9,502 bases of DNA. Source: an uncultured Anaerolineae bacterium (GTDB lineage: Bacteria; Chloroflexota; Anaerolineae; Anaerolineales; Villigracilaceae). Positions 1-6,799 of the stretch are shown here, in pieces. Numbering within the stretch: the first letter of the stretch is position 1; every line of letters begins with the position of its first letter. The notes under the pieces were generated by a model that saw only the letters and a list, made by a program, of their open reading frames with translations, ran no database searches and was not told where the DNA came from. The DNA is taken from NCBI GenBank assembly GCA_903854805.1, contig CAINXK010000441.1, positions 1 to 9,502 on the forward strand. The letters are read 5' to 3'. The translations under genes were made by a program, and so were the position numbers.

Positions 1-19
1 CCCGCAGAGAACCCCAATT

Positions 20-100
20 GGACGCGGATTTTCGCGGATGTACGCGGAAAAACCAAAAGATTTTTGCTTTTTCCGCGCTTGTCGGCGCTCGTCCGCGTCC
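20..100. repeat. Large imperfect hairpin of phased CGCGGA units
   Basis: Two 33-nt arms (20-52 and 68-100) are inverted copies matching at 24 of 33 positions. The outer 9 bp (GGACGCGGA / TCCGCGTCC) and the inner 10 bp (CGCGGAAAAA / TTTTTCCGCG) match perfectly. The apex adds a further 5-bp stem, CAAAA (54-58) with TTTTG (62-66). Within the left arm the unit (A/T)CGCGGA recurs at 22, 32 and 42. In the right arm TCCGCG, TCGGCG and TCCGCG recur at 72, 82 and 92. Both series therefore have an exact 10-nt step, about one helical turn. It could be a dispersed palindromic repeat, a protein-binding array or the terminator of a gene upstream of the window. There is no clean terminal T tract, so the last is the weakest option. 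The structure is directly visible; its role is unknown. Confidence 0.75.
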
Positions 101-200
101 CAAAAGAATTTGAATAAGCAAGTTATGCTCCACTGCCTATTAACACTTCCCATTTGTACAAGAGTGGCACTCGGAAGCTGGCAATCAATAGGTTTTTGTA

Positions 201-229
201 TTGTCAGGCTTTTGTCTAAACGGTACAAT
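201..229 (+). promoter_or_regulatory. Sigma70-type promoter for mscL
   Basis: A -35 box TTGTCA (201-206, 5/6 to consensus) is followed by a 17-nt spacer and a -10 box TACAAT (224-229, 5/6). Transcription would start near 236, about 23 nt before the mscL start. An AGGAGA Shine-Dalgarno at 244-249 lies 9 nt upstream of the ATG. Box quality and spacing are both good, but there is no experimental support. Confidence 0.65.
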
Positions 230-258
230 AAAAATATTCAATCAGGAGAAGAATCAGA

Positions 259-693
259 ATGCTTAAAGAATTCAAAGAATTTGCCCTGCGCGGCAATGTA
301 ATGGACCTGGCGGTCGGCGTGATCATCGGTGGTGCCTTTGGCAAAATTGTGACATCCTTTGTCAATGACATTCTGATGCCGCCACTCGGGTTGCTGCTGG
401 GACAAGTGAGTTTCGCCGATCTTTACCTGGTGATCAAAGGAGATGTACCCACGGGAACACCGCTGAGTGAAGCCGCCAAAATAGTGGGCGTTGTCACCTG
501 GAATTATGGCGCCTTCCTCAACGCAGTAGTCGATTTCACGATCATTGCCTTTGTGATTTTTTTGATGGTGCGGGCTATCAACCGGGTTCACAAGCCCGCG
601 CCCAGCATTCCTCCAATAAAAACCTGCCAATTCTGCGCAACAGAAATCCCACAAAAAGCCACCCGCTGCCCACACTGCACATCACAGCTTTAA
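259..693 (+). CDS. mscL: Large-conductance mechanosensitive channel MscL with C-terminal zinc ribbon
   Basis: This is the homopentameric inner-membrane channel that opens under membrane tension and releases solutes during hypo-osmotic shock. The 144-residue product begins with the amphipathic helix and the family hallmark [20 protein letters not shown], continuing through the pore-lining TM1 (about 16-40, ending in the conserved DILMPPLG). A periplasmic loop (about 50-80) and TM2 (about 84-104, with the conserved DFTIIAF stretch) follow. The E. coli protein ends in a cytoplasmic helix bundle. This one instead has a Pro-rich linker and a CxxC-N10-CxxC zinc-ribbon-like module (C123, C126, C137, C140). 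Length is close to the usual 130-150. The ATG has an AGGAGA Shine-Dalgarno and a good promoter upstream. It appears monocistronic or read through into pcrA. Channel identity is firm; metal binding by the tail is inferred. Confidence 0.96.
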   Translation: MLKEFKEFALRGNVMDLAVGVIIGGAFGKIVTSFVNDILMPPLGLLLGQVSFADLYLVIKGDVPTGTPLSEAAKIVGVVTWNYGAFLNAVVDFTIIAFVIFLMVRAINRVHKPAPSIPPIKTCQFCATEIPQKATRCPHCTSQL

Positions 694-710
694 TATTTTC
701 GAATAACGGA

Positions 711-741
711 GCAGAGTAGTCTATAATAAAGTATTCTCTGC
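711..741 (+). promoter_or_regulatory. Probable pcrA promoter with -10 enclosed by a dyad
   Basis: A perfect TATAAT (722-727) lies about 38 nt before the helicase ATG. The matching -35 region (about 699-704, TCGAAT) is poor. The -10 is bracketed by an inverted repeat, GCAGAG (711-716) and CTCTGC (736-741), which could be an operator or only a weak hairpin around the start point. It does not resemble the E. coli-type LexA box or the Gram-positive GAAC-N4-GTTC box. The dyad is seen; the promoter role is inferred. Confidence 0.45.
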
Positions 742-764
742 CCCTAATTCACCCCAACCCACCT

Positions 765-2936
765 ATGGATTTCTTAGACAAACTCAACCCTGCACAGAAA
801 AGCGCCGTCACGGCGGGCGAAGGCCCGGTACTCGTATTGGCTGGCCCCGGCTCAGGAAAAACCCGGGTACTCACGCAGCGCATCGCATACCTGATCGGCT
901 ACGAAGGCGTGCGTCCATACCAAATGCTGGCGGTAACCTTTACAAACAAGGCCGCCCGAGAAATGGATCAACGCGTCCAAAAGCTGCTAGGCGAGGATAT
1001 GACCCGCGGCCTGCTGCTGGGAACTTTTCACTCTACTTGCGCGCGTATCCTGAGGCGCGAAGCCGAAAAGCTACCGGTCAACGCAGATTTCGTCATTTTT
1101 GATGCCGATGATCAGCAATCTATTGTTAAGACCGCCATCCGCGAGCTGAACCTGAATGAGAAACTTTACCGTCCAGTTGCGATCCACGCTGCGATTTCGC
1201 GCGCAAAAAATGAACTCATGGGACCGGAAGATTTCCCAGTCGTCACCTACCGCGACGAAGCCACCAAGCGCATCTATAAACGCTACCAGGAGCTCATCCA
1301 GGCCTCCAACGGGGTCGACTTTGATGACCTGCTCTTGATGACCACCAACCTGTTGACCGATCACCCTGATGTGCGCGACAAGTATGCCCAACGCTTTCAT
1401 CACGTACTTGTGGATGAATTCCAGGATACCAACGTCGCCCAGTACAACCTGATCAAACACCTCTCATCAGCGCACCATAATGTGTTCTGCGTGGGAGATC
1501 CAGACCAATCTGTTTATCGTTGGCGCGGCGCCGATTATCGCAACGTCCTGCGCTTCGAGGAAGACCACCCCGGATGCCAGACCATCCTCCTGGAACAAAA
1601 TTATCGCTCACGCCAAACCATTCTGGATGCTGCCATGGCTGTGATCGATCGCAACCCACGCCGCAAACGCAAGCAATTATTTTCAGACCGCGGCCCAGGT
1701 GAAAAGCTTGTCTTTTATGAAGCCGGCGATGATTACGGCGAAGCCAGTTTTGTGGTGGACACCATCGCGCAATTAGTGGCCAGCCGCCAGTTTGAACCAG
1801 GCGACTGCGCGGTAATGTACCGCACCAATGCCATGTCCCGCCTGATCGAAGAAGCATTTTTACAAGCCCGGCTGCCATACCGGTTGGTGGGAGCACAGCG
1901 TTTTTACGGACGCCGCGAGGTGAAGGATATGATCTCCTTCCTACGCATCGTTCAGAACAAAGCTGACGATGTTTCACTCAGCCGTATTATCAACATTCCA
2001 GCACGCGGCCTCGGAGAGAAAGCCATCCTGGCCTTGCACAGTGCAGCACATACAGCCAAACTCAGCCCTGGCGATGTCTTGCTTGACCTTGCTCGCGGGT
2101 CAGATTCTCCATTTTTTGCTCAGTTCACTGGGCGCGCGGCCCTGGCCCTGGCGGAGTTCGGCGGGCTGCTCGCGGGCTGGCAATCCATGGCTCCAACCGC
2201 TACCATCTCCGAACTGTTTGACCGGATCGCAAACGACATTCATTATAAAGACCATTTGGACGACGGCACTGAAGAAGGCCAGGAGCGCTGGGGAAACGTG
2301 GTTGAACTTCATCGCCTGGCAGATGAATACGAACAGCGCCCACTTTCTGAATTTCTCGAAAACCTGGCCCTGGTCTCGGACCAGGATACGATCAAGGAAG
2401 GCAACGTTCCAACACTGCTGACCCTGCACGCTGCCAAGGGTTTGGAATTCGGCGTCGTTTTCATTATCGGTCTGGATGACGGCATTCTGCCACACAGTCG
2501 CTCGTTTGACGAACCGGAAGAGATGGAAGAAGAGCGCCGCCTGTTCTATGTAGGTATTACACGCGCAAAAGACCGGCTCTACATCTTGCGCGCTCAACGT
2601 CGCGGTGGACGTGGTTTTGCTGAAGACACTGTCGAATCACGCTTCCTGGGCGATATTCCAGCCGAGCTGGTTAGCGGAAAAAACCGGGCAGGAAAACGGA
2701 CTGGCGGTTACGGAAGCAATAAGTCCAGCTGGGTGCTCCCGACACCCGCGCAACCGGCAAAAATCGTTGAACAGCAGTATAAAGCCGGGATGCGCATCAA
2801 ACACTCGGTCTGGGGCGAAGGGATTGTGTTCGACAGCCGCCCCCAGGATGGCGACGAGATCGTAGAAGTGGTCTTTACCAGTGTTGGCATGAAGCGCCTG
2901 GCCGCCAGCCTGGCAAAGCTTACAATTGTAAAATAA
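765..2936 (+). CDS. pcrA: PcrA/UvrD-type superfamily 1A 3'-5' DNA helicase
   Basis: This ATP-driven 3'-5' DNA translocase and helicase acts in nucleotide-excision and mismatch repair and in clearing protein or RecA from DNA. All SF1A motifs are present in the 723-residue product. The Q-motif has Q11. Walker A is AGPGSGKT (26-33). Motif Ia is TFTNKAA (58-64) and Ib is GTFHS (86-90). Walker B is VDEFQDT (216-222), followed by GDPDQSVYRWRG (244-255) and EQNYRS (277-282). Motif V is TLHAAKGLEF (553-562) and motif VI is EERRLFYVGITRAKDRL with arginine R600. The tail (about 672-723, YKAGMRIKHSVWGEGIV... to VGMKRL) matches the Tudor-like RNA-polymerase-binding C-terminus of PcrA, which favours PcrA/UvrD over Rep. 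Length is typical and nothing looks broken. The start sits directly before the Q-motif region, but the leader ACCCCAACCCACCT has no Shine-Dalgarno. That is unlike most of its neighbours. Confidence 0.96.
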   Translation: MDFLDKLNPAQKSAVTAGEGPVLVLAGPGSGKTRVLTQRIAYLIGYEGVRPYQMLAVTFTNKAAREMDQRVQKLLGEDMTRGLLLGTFHSTCARILRREAEKLPVNADFVIFDADDQQSIVKTAIRELNLNEKLYRPVAIHAAISRAKNELMGPEDFPVVTYRDEATKRIYKRYQELIQASNGVDFDDLLLMTTNLLTDHPDVRDKYAQRFHHVLVDEFQDTNVAQYNLIKHLSSAHHNVFCVGDPDQSVYRWRGADYRNVLRFEEDHPGCQTILLEQNYRSRQTILDAAMAVIDRNPRRKRKQLFSDRGPGEKLVFYEAGDDYGEASFVVDTIAQLVASRQFEPGDCAVMYRTNAMSRLIEEAFLQARLPYRLVGAQRFYGRREVKDMISFLRIVQNKADDVSLSRIINIPARGLGEKAILALHSAAHTAKLSPGDVLLDLARGSDSPFFAQFTGRAALALAEFGGLLAGWQSMAPTATISELFDRIANDIHYKDHLDDGTEEGQERWGNVVELHRLADEYEQRPLSEFLENLALVSDQDTIKEGNVPTLLTLHAAKGLEFGVVFIIGLDDGILPHSRSFDEPEEMEEERRLFYVGITRAKDRLYILRAQRRGGRGFAEDTVESRFLGDIPAELVSGKNRAGKRTGGYGSNKSSWVLPTPAQPAKIVEQQYKAGMRIKHSVWGEGIVFDSRPQDGDEIVEVVFTSVGMKRLAASLAKLTIVK

Positions 2937-3063
2937 TAATCCGCCGGCCCGGGTTGATCCAAAACCTTACGCAAGGTCTAAGAGAAACGATTCTGGATGA
3001 CGCTTTGAACAACTTGTCATTTCACATTTTCACCAATTTTCAGAGAGCAATTTCCCAAAAAAG

Positions 3064-3092
3064 CTGACTTCTTTGCGGCTTTGCGCTATAAA
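3064..3092 (+). promoter_or_regulatory. Promoter for the M3 oligopeptidase gene
   Basis: CTGACT (3064-3069, 4/6 to TTGACA), a 17-nt spacer and TATAAA (3087-3092, 5/6) would start transcription near 3099, about 40 nt before the ATG. The GGGAG Shine-Dalgarno at 3128-3132 sits 6 nt from the start. The rest of the 2937-3138 gap shows no clear terminator for pcrA: the GC-rich patch CCGCCGGCCCGGG just after its stop lacks a following T tract. Confidence 0.5.
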
Positions 3093-3138
3093 CTAATCCG
3101 TTTACAGTAGAGTTTTAATCACTGACTGGGAGACACAT

Positions 3139-4854
3139 ATGCAAAATAAATTTCCTTCAGACACCCAGACCTTACTACAATGGAGCTGGGCAGAGATTGA
3201 ACCGCTTTACCAGGAACTGCGAACCTGCGAGCTGAATGCCAGCAGTGTCGATATCTGGCTAAAAGATTGGTCTGATCTAATCTCGCATATCGACGAAATG
3301 TTTACACGTCTATATATTGCAAGCACCCAATACACGTCCGACCCAAATATTGAAGCACGCTTTAATACATTTATTGAATCAATCCAGCCCAATGCCAAAG
3401 CTGCAGACCAAATTCTGAAAAAGAAATTGCTGGACAGCCAACTTGAGCCCAAGGATTTTGATCTGCCGCTGCGTAAGATGCGCACAGAGGCGGCCCTCTT
3501 TCGAGATGCAAATCTGCAACTTTTTATTGAAGAACAGAAATTAAATGCCGAATACAACCGGATAATTGGTGGGCTAACTTACGAGTGGGATGGCCAGGAA
3601 CGCACCGCCTCCGAAATGTTCCCACTCTTACAGGAAAAGGACCGGGCCATCCGCGAAAAAGCCTGGCGTCTGATGATCGATGGCCGGACCAAAATCCGAG
3701 CGACATTGAATGACCTGTGGAGCCGGCTGATGGAAATACGCCAGCAAATCGCCAGCAACAACGGGCTGCCGAATTATCGAGCTTATATCTGGGATCAAAA
3801 GTTCCGCTTTGATTACACACCTGATGACTGCAAAGCCTTTCATCGGGCAATTGAAGAAGTGGTGGTTCCTGCCGCAGGGCGTATCTTAAAAAAACATCAA
3901 AAGATGCTTGGGCTCGAACAAATTCGTCCCTGGGATACCAACGTAGATCCATTTGGGGATACTCCACTCAAACCTTATACGACAACTACCGAACTCCTGG
4001 AAAAGACCAAAACGATTCTGGACCAGGTCGACCCTGATTTCGGACAATATTTTAAAACCATGCTCGATGCCGGGCTCATCGATCTGGAAGCTCGCAAGAA
4101 TAAAGCTCCTGGCGCGTATTCACTAGGATATGCGGCTGTGCGGCAACCATTTATATTTATGAGTTCAGCCGGGATGCACGAAGATGTGCTGACACTGCTG
4201 CACGAAAGCGGGCATGCCATCCATGAGTTTGAGCGCGCAAAAATAGAATATTTTCAACAGCGCTCAGAAAATTATCTGCCAGCTGAATTTGCAGAAGTCG
4301 CATCCATCGGGATGGAACTACTGGCAACCCCTTACCTGGATAAAAAGCTGGGTGGGTTTTACCAGGAATCTGAAACCGCCCGGGCGCGCATCCAGCAGTT
4401 GGAAGATATCATCAGCTTCTGGCCATATATGGCGTTGGTAGACGCTTTTCAGCACTGGATCTACGAAAATCCGGAACAAAGCTCCGCAGGAACGAACTGC
4501 GAAAATAAATGGGGTGAATTGTGGGATCGCTTTCTGCCGGGCATCGACTACAGCGGTTATGAAGACGCGAAGAAGACCTACTGGCATCGACAAATGCATA
4601 TTTTCACTCTGCCGTTTTATTATATTGAATATGGCATGGCGCAGCTTGGCGCGGCCCAGGTCTGGGCGAACTCATTAAACGACCAGCGCATGGCGGTTTC
4701 CGCGTATAAGAAAGCGCTGGCGCTTGGTTCAACAGTTAGCCTGCCAAAATTATTCGAGGCAGCCGGGGCAAAGTTTGCCTTTGATGCGGCCACGCTTAAA
4801 CATTCGGTCGACTTAATGGAAAAAACAATCGCAGAACTCGAAGCAAAAATGTGA
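3139..4854 (+). CDS. M3-family oligoendopeptidase (PepF/Pz-peptidase-like zinc metallopeptidase)
   Basis: This is a cytosolic zinc endopeptidase that cleaves short peptides, a role in peptide turnover known for the M3B (oligopeptidase F) family. In the 571-residue product the gluzincin motif is HESGH (H355, E356, H359) within TLLHESGHAIHEFE. The third zinc ligand is most likely E386 in PAEFAEVAS, 27 residues after H359. Downstream, the family's substrate-side segment is clear (MHIFTLPFYYIEYGMAQLGAAQVWAN, tyrosines and glycines about 488-500). There is no signal peptide or membrane segment. Length fits the 560-600-residue members better than thimet-type enzymes (about 680). ATG 3139 has a good GGGAG Shine-Dalgarno and a promoter. 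The aldo/keto reductase starts 63 nt downstream, so read-through is likely. Peptidase family is firm; substrate preference cannot be told. Confidence 0.93.
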   Translation: MQNKFPSDTQTLLQWSWAEIEPLYQELRTCELNASSVDIWLKDWSDLISHIDEMFTRLYIASTQYTSDPNIEARFNTFIESIQPNAKAADQILKKKLLDSQLEPKDFDLPLRKMRTEAALFRDANLQLFIEEQKLNAEYNRIIGGLTYEWDGQERTASEMFPLLQEKDRAIREKAWRLMIDGRTKIRATLNDLWSRLMEIRQQIASNNGLPNYRAYIWDQKFRFDYTPDDCKAFHRAIEEVVVPAAGRILKKHQKMLGLEQIRPWDTNVDPFGDTPLKPYTTTTELLEKTKTILDQVDPDFGQYFKTMLDAGLIDLEARKNKAPGAYSLGYAAVRQPFIFMSSAGMHEDVLTLLHESGHAIHEFERAKIEYFQQRSENYLPAEFAEVASIGMELLATPYLDKKLGGFYQESETARARIQQLEDIISFWPYMALVDAFQHWIYENPEQSSAGTNCENKWGELWDRFLPGIDYSGYEDAKKTYWHRQMHIFTLPFYYIEYGMAQLGAAQVWANSLNDQRMAVSAYKKALALGSTVSLPKLFEAAGAKFAFDAATLKHSVDLMEKTIAELEAKM

Positions 4855-4917
4855 ACCTTACTCTGCAATATCTGCAATCCAGCTTTCGAGTAGGAACCAA
4901 GCAAGATGGAGGCATTC

Positions 4918-5901
4918 ATGCAATACGTTAATCTTGGCAAGACCGGTATGCAGGTTTCGCGTTTGTGCCTGGGAATGATGACTTACGGCTCCAATACCTG
5001 GAGGAAGTGGGTGCTGAATGAGCAACAAGCACGCCCTTTCGTACAGCGCGCCCTGGAGGCCGGGATCAATTTTTTTGATACCGCAGACGTTTATTCGCTG
5101 GGGGAAAGCGAAACAGTCACCGGTAACTTGATCAAATCGCTGGGCGTAAAACGCGAGAATGTCATCATTGCCACCAAGGTTTGCAGCCAAATGAGCGAGG
5201 ATGCCAATGACCGTGGCCTCTCACGAAAGCACATTCTGGATTCAATCGACAAATCACTGCACCGGCTGCAAATGGATTATATCGACCTGTACCAGATCCA
5301 TCGTTGGGATTACAACACCCCGATTGAAGAGACCATGCAAGCCCTGCATGATGTGGTTCGGACAGGCAAAGCGCGTTATATTGGTGCTTCATCGATGTTT
5401 GCCTGGCAATTCGCCAAAGCGCAATATACAGCCGACCTGCACGGATGGACACGCTTTGTATCTATGCAGAATCATTACAACCTGGTCTACCGCGAAGAAG
5501 AACGCGAAATGATCCCGTTCTGCATCGATCAGGGCGTCGGCCTGATCCCGTGGAGCCCTATGGCGCGCGGATTTTTTGCCGGCAACCGCAGCAAAGAGGG
5601 TGGTGGCGAGACTCTGCGTGCACAGGGCGACCCATTTGCCAATCAGTTGTATTTCCGTGCCGAAGATTTCAAAGTAGCCGATCATGTACATGAAATCGCG
5701 AAAGAACACAGTGTCAGCGGTTCACAAATTGCGCTGGCCTGGATGCTCAACAAAGCACATATCAGCGCACCCATCATTGGCGCCAGCCAAATGGAGCATC
5801 TCAACCAGGCTATCGCAGCACTGGAGATTAAACTCTCTGCTGATGATATTACCCGGATGGAACAGCCATACCAACCGCACCCGGTCCTGGGACATTCCTG
5901 A
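4918..5901 (+). CDS. Aldo/keto reductase, YajO-like
   Basis: This is an NADPH-dependent TIM-barrel oxidoreductase that interconverts aldehydes or ketones and alcohols. With this start it has 327 residues and opens with YVNLGKTGMQVSRLCLGMMTYG, the usual first strand. The catalytic tetrad is intact: D54 and Y59 in FFDTADVY, K87 in IIATKV and H128 in YQIHRWD. The stretch QIHRWDYNTPIEETMQALHDVV and the later FVSMQNHYNLVYREEEREM and IPWSPMARG closely resemble E. coli YajO as I recall it, including a C-terminus of the PYQPHPVLG type. The C-terminal GASQMEHLNQAI segment is the cofactor-phosphate region. An ATG at 4906 is in frame, but GGAGG (4908-4912) lies inside that extension and exactly 5 nt before ATG 4918, so the later start is preferred. 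It is followed after 17 nt by the CHR gene. The physiological substrate is unknown. Confidence 0.93.
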   Translation: MQYVNLGKTGMQVSRLCLGMMTYGSNTWRKWVLNEQQARPFVQRALEAGINFFDTADVYSLGESETVTGNLIKSLGVKRENVIIATKVCSQMSEDANDRGLSRKHILDSIDKSLHRLQMDYIDLYQIHRWDYNTPIEETMQALHDVVRTGKARYIGASSMFAWQFAKAQYTADLHGWTRFVSMQNHYNLVYREEEREMIPFCIDQGVGLIPWSPMARGFFAGNRSKEGGGETLRAQGDPFANQLYFRAEDFKVADHVHEIAKEHSVSGSQIALAWMLNKAHISAPIIGASQMEHLNQAIAALEIKLSADDITRMEQPYQPHPVLGHS

Positions 5902-5918
5902 ACGATCAGGATGGAGAA

Positions 5919-6515
5919 ATGAACTGGAAACTTATCTGGGATATTTTTTTACTATTTACACGCGTGGCCATGTTCTCTTGGGGTGGCGGCCCGGCATCGC
6001 TGGCGCTCATGCAGCGCGAGGCCACCCACGCCCAATGGATGCCACCCGGCTCGACTGAACTCCAACCCTGGGTTAATTCGGCCGAATTTGCAGATGCTGT
6101 AGCGGTTGGAAACGCACTACCAGGTCCAATCGCGCCGCAAGTCTCAGCTTATGTCGGCTATAAATTAGCCGGAACTTCCGGCGCAGTTGCTGCAGCCGCG
6201 GGGACGGTCATCCCCACCACGATTCTCATGCTGATTATGGTAGCATTTTTCTTTGGCATCAAAGACAACCCAAACATCCAAGCCATGTTGCAGGCAGTCC
6301 GGCCGCTGGTGGTGGGTCTCTTATTGTGGACAGCTTACGACATGTTCAGTACCGTATTCGGTGTTAAAAAAATTGGCTGGACCGCAGCCATCACCGGCGG
6401 CTGGGATAAGCTTTTCATCATTGCGGTTTCGTTCGCCCTGCTAACCTTTACAAGTATCAACCCGGTTATTTTAGTGATCGCCGCGGCTACCTTGGGCTTT
6501 TTGGTTTACAGATAA
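5919..6515 (+). CDS. chrA: Single-domain chromate ion transporter (CHR) family protein
   Basis: This inner-membrane protein is one CHR domain long (198 residues). Such domains are known to move chromate or other oxyanions outward. The N-terminal signature FTRVAMFSWGGGP (13-25) and the second signature, EFADAVAVGNALPGPIAPQVSAYVGYK (56-82), are both clear. Hydrophobic segments follow at about 88-113, 126-146, 164-178 and 180-197. Residues about 41-50 (MPPGSTELQP) look like a short insertion before the WVNSAEFADA block, where family members as I recall them go almost directly from one to the other. Short CHR proteins are usually encoded as adjacent pairs. Here no second copy is visible, and 6516-6796 holds no CHR remnant. 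Translation starts 17 nt after the reductase stop, with AGGA at 5908-5911, so the two are probably co-transcribed. Family is firm; chromate as substrate is not. Confidence 0.9.
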   Translation: MNWKLIWDIFLLFTRVAMFSWGGGPASLALMQREATHAQWMPPGSTELQPWVNSAEFADAVAVGNALPGPIAPQVSAYVGYKLAGTSGAVAAAAGTVIPTTILMLIMVAFFFGIKDNPNIQAMLQAVRPLVVGLLLWTAYDMFSTVFGVKKIGWTAAITGGWDKLFIIAVSFALLTFTSINPVILVIAAATLGFLVYR

Positions 6516-6796
6516 GTAAGTCATACACAAATAAGTTGTACAAAATACATTTGCGCAGGTTTTCGAAACAGAATAAAGGTAAAATTAGCTAGAAAATTGG
6601 GAAGCTTACATCTTCCAGCCAGAAACACCATCTTCAGGCAATTTGTTTTCATAAAAGCTCGTATAGATTTTGGTTTTAGCTTGAATACCAGATCTGCAAT
6701 GTCCAGATGCTTTTTCAGGACAAAAATCAAGACAGATCACCGGGTCAAACCTGGTTTCTGCGCCAGTAAAATTCAATCTTTTCCAGGAGAAATGCA
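6516..6796. other. Intergenic gap before the nucleotidyltransferase
   Basis: These 281 nt are AT-rich compared with the flanking genes. The stretch contains a small palindrome TTGTACAA (6536-6543), a weak dyad GGAAG-N7-CTTCC (6600-6616) without a T tract, and the leader hairpin listed separately. I found no convincing -35/-10 pair and no clear terminator for the CHR gene. Reading frames here lack family resemblance. Confidence 0.5.
6739..6755 (+). promoter_or_regulatory. Leader hairpin upstream of nucleotidyltransferase
   Basis: ACCGGGT (6739-6745), the loop CAA (6746-6748) and ACCTGGT (6749-6755) fold as a 7-bp stem with one G-U pair. It is followed by TTCTG rather than a T run, so it is not a normal terminator. 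It lies 41 nt before the TTG start and would sit in the 5' leader if transcription begins upstream. The hairpin is seen; regulation is speculation. Confidence 0.35.
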
Positions 6797-6799
6797 TTG
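6785..6799 (+). promoter_or_regulatory. Shine-Dalgarno deciding a TTG start
   Basis: AGGAGA (6785-6790) is 6 nt from TTG (6797-6799). In this frame an upstream TAA at 6767-6769 closes the reading frame, and no ATG or GTG lies between it and the TTG. The first in-frame ATG (6827) is inside the glycine-rich nucleotide-binding loop motif. An ATG at 6792 belongs to another frame that leads only to a short open frame. Confidence 0.8.

Noticed and set aside
238..675. Minus-strand open frame opposite mscL
   Set aside because: It is a shadow of a strongly conserved + strand gene and has no family resemblance.
1453..1977. Minus-strand open frame of 174 codons within the helicase
   Set aside because: Arg-, Gly- and Trp-rich composition is typical of an antisense shadow. 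The + strand carries helicase motifs throughout.
4863..4878. Tandem CTGCAAT (4863-4869 and 4872-4878) as a regulator site
   Set aside because: Only two short units with no linked promoter boxes; likely chance.
6516..6796. Remnant of a second CHR domain downstream of the transporter
   Set aside because: No frame in this gap shows the FSxGGG or PGP signatures or a long hydrophobic stretch.
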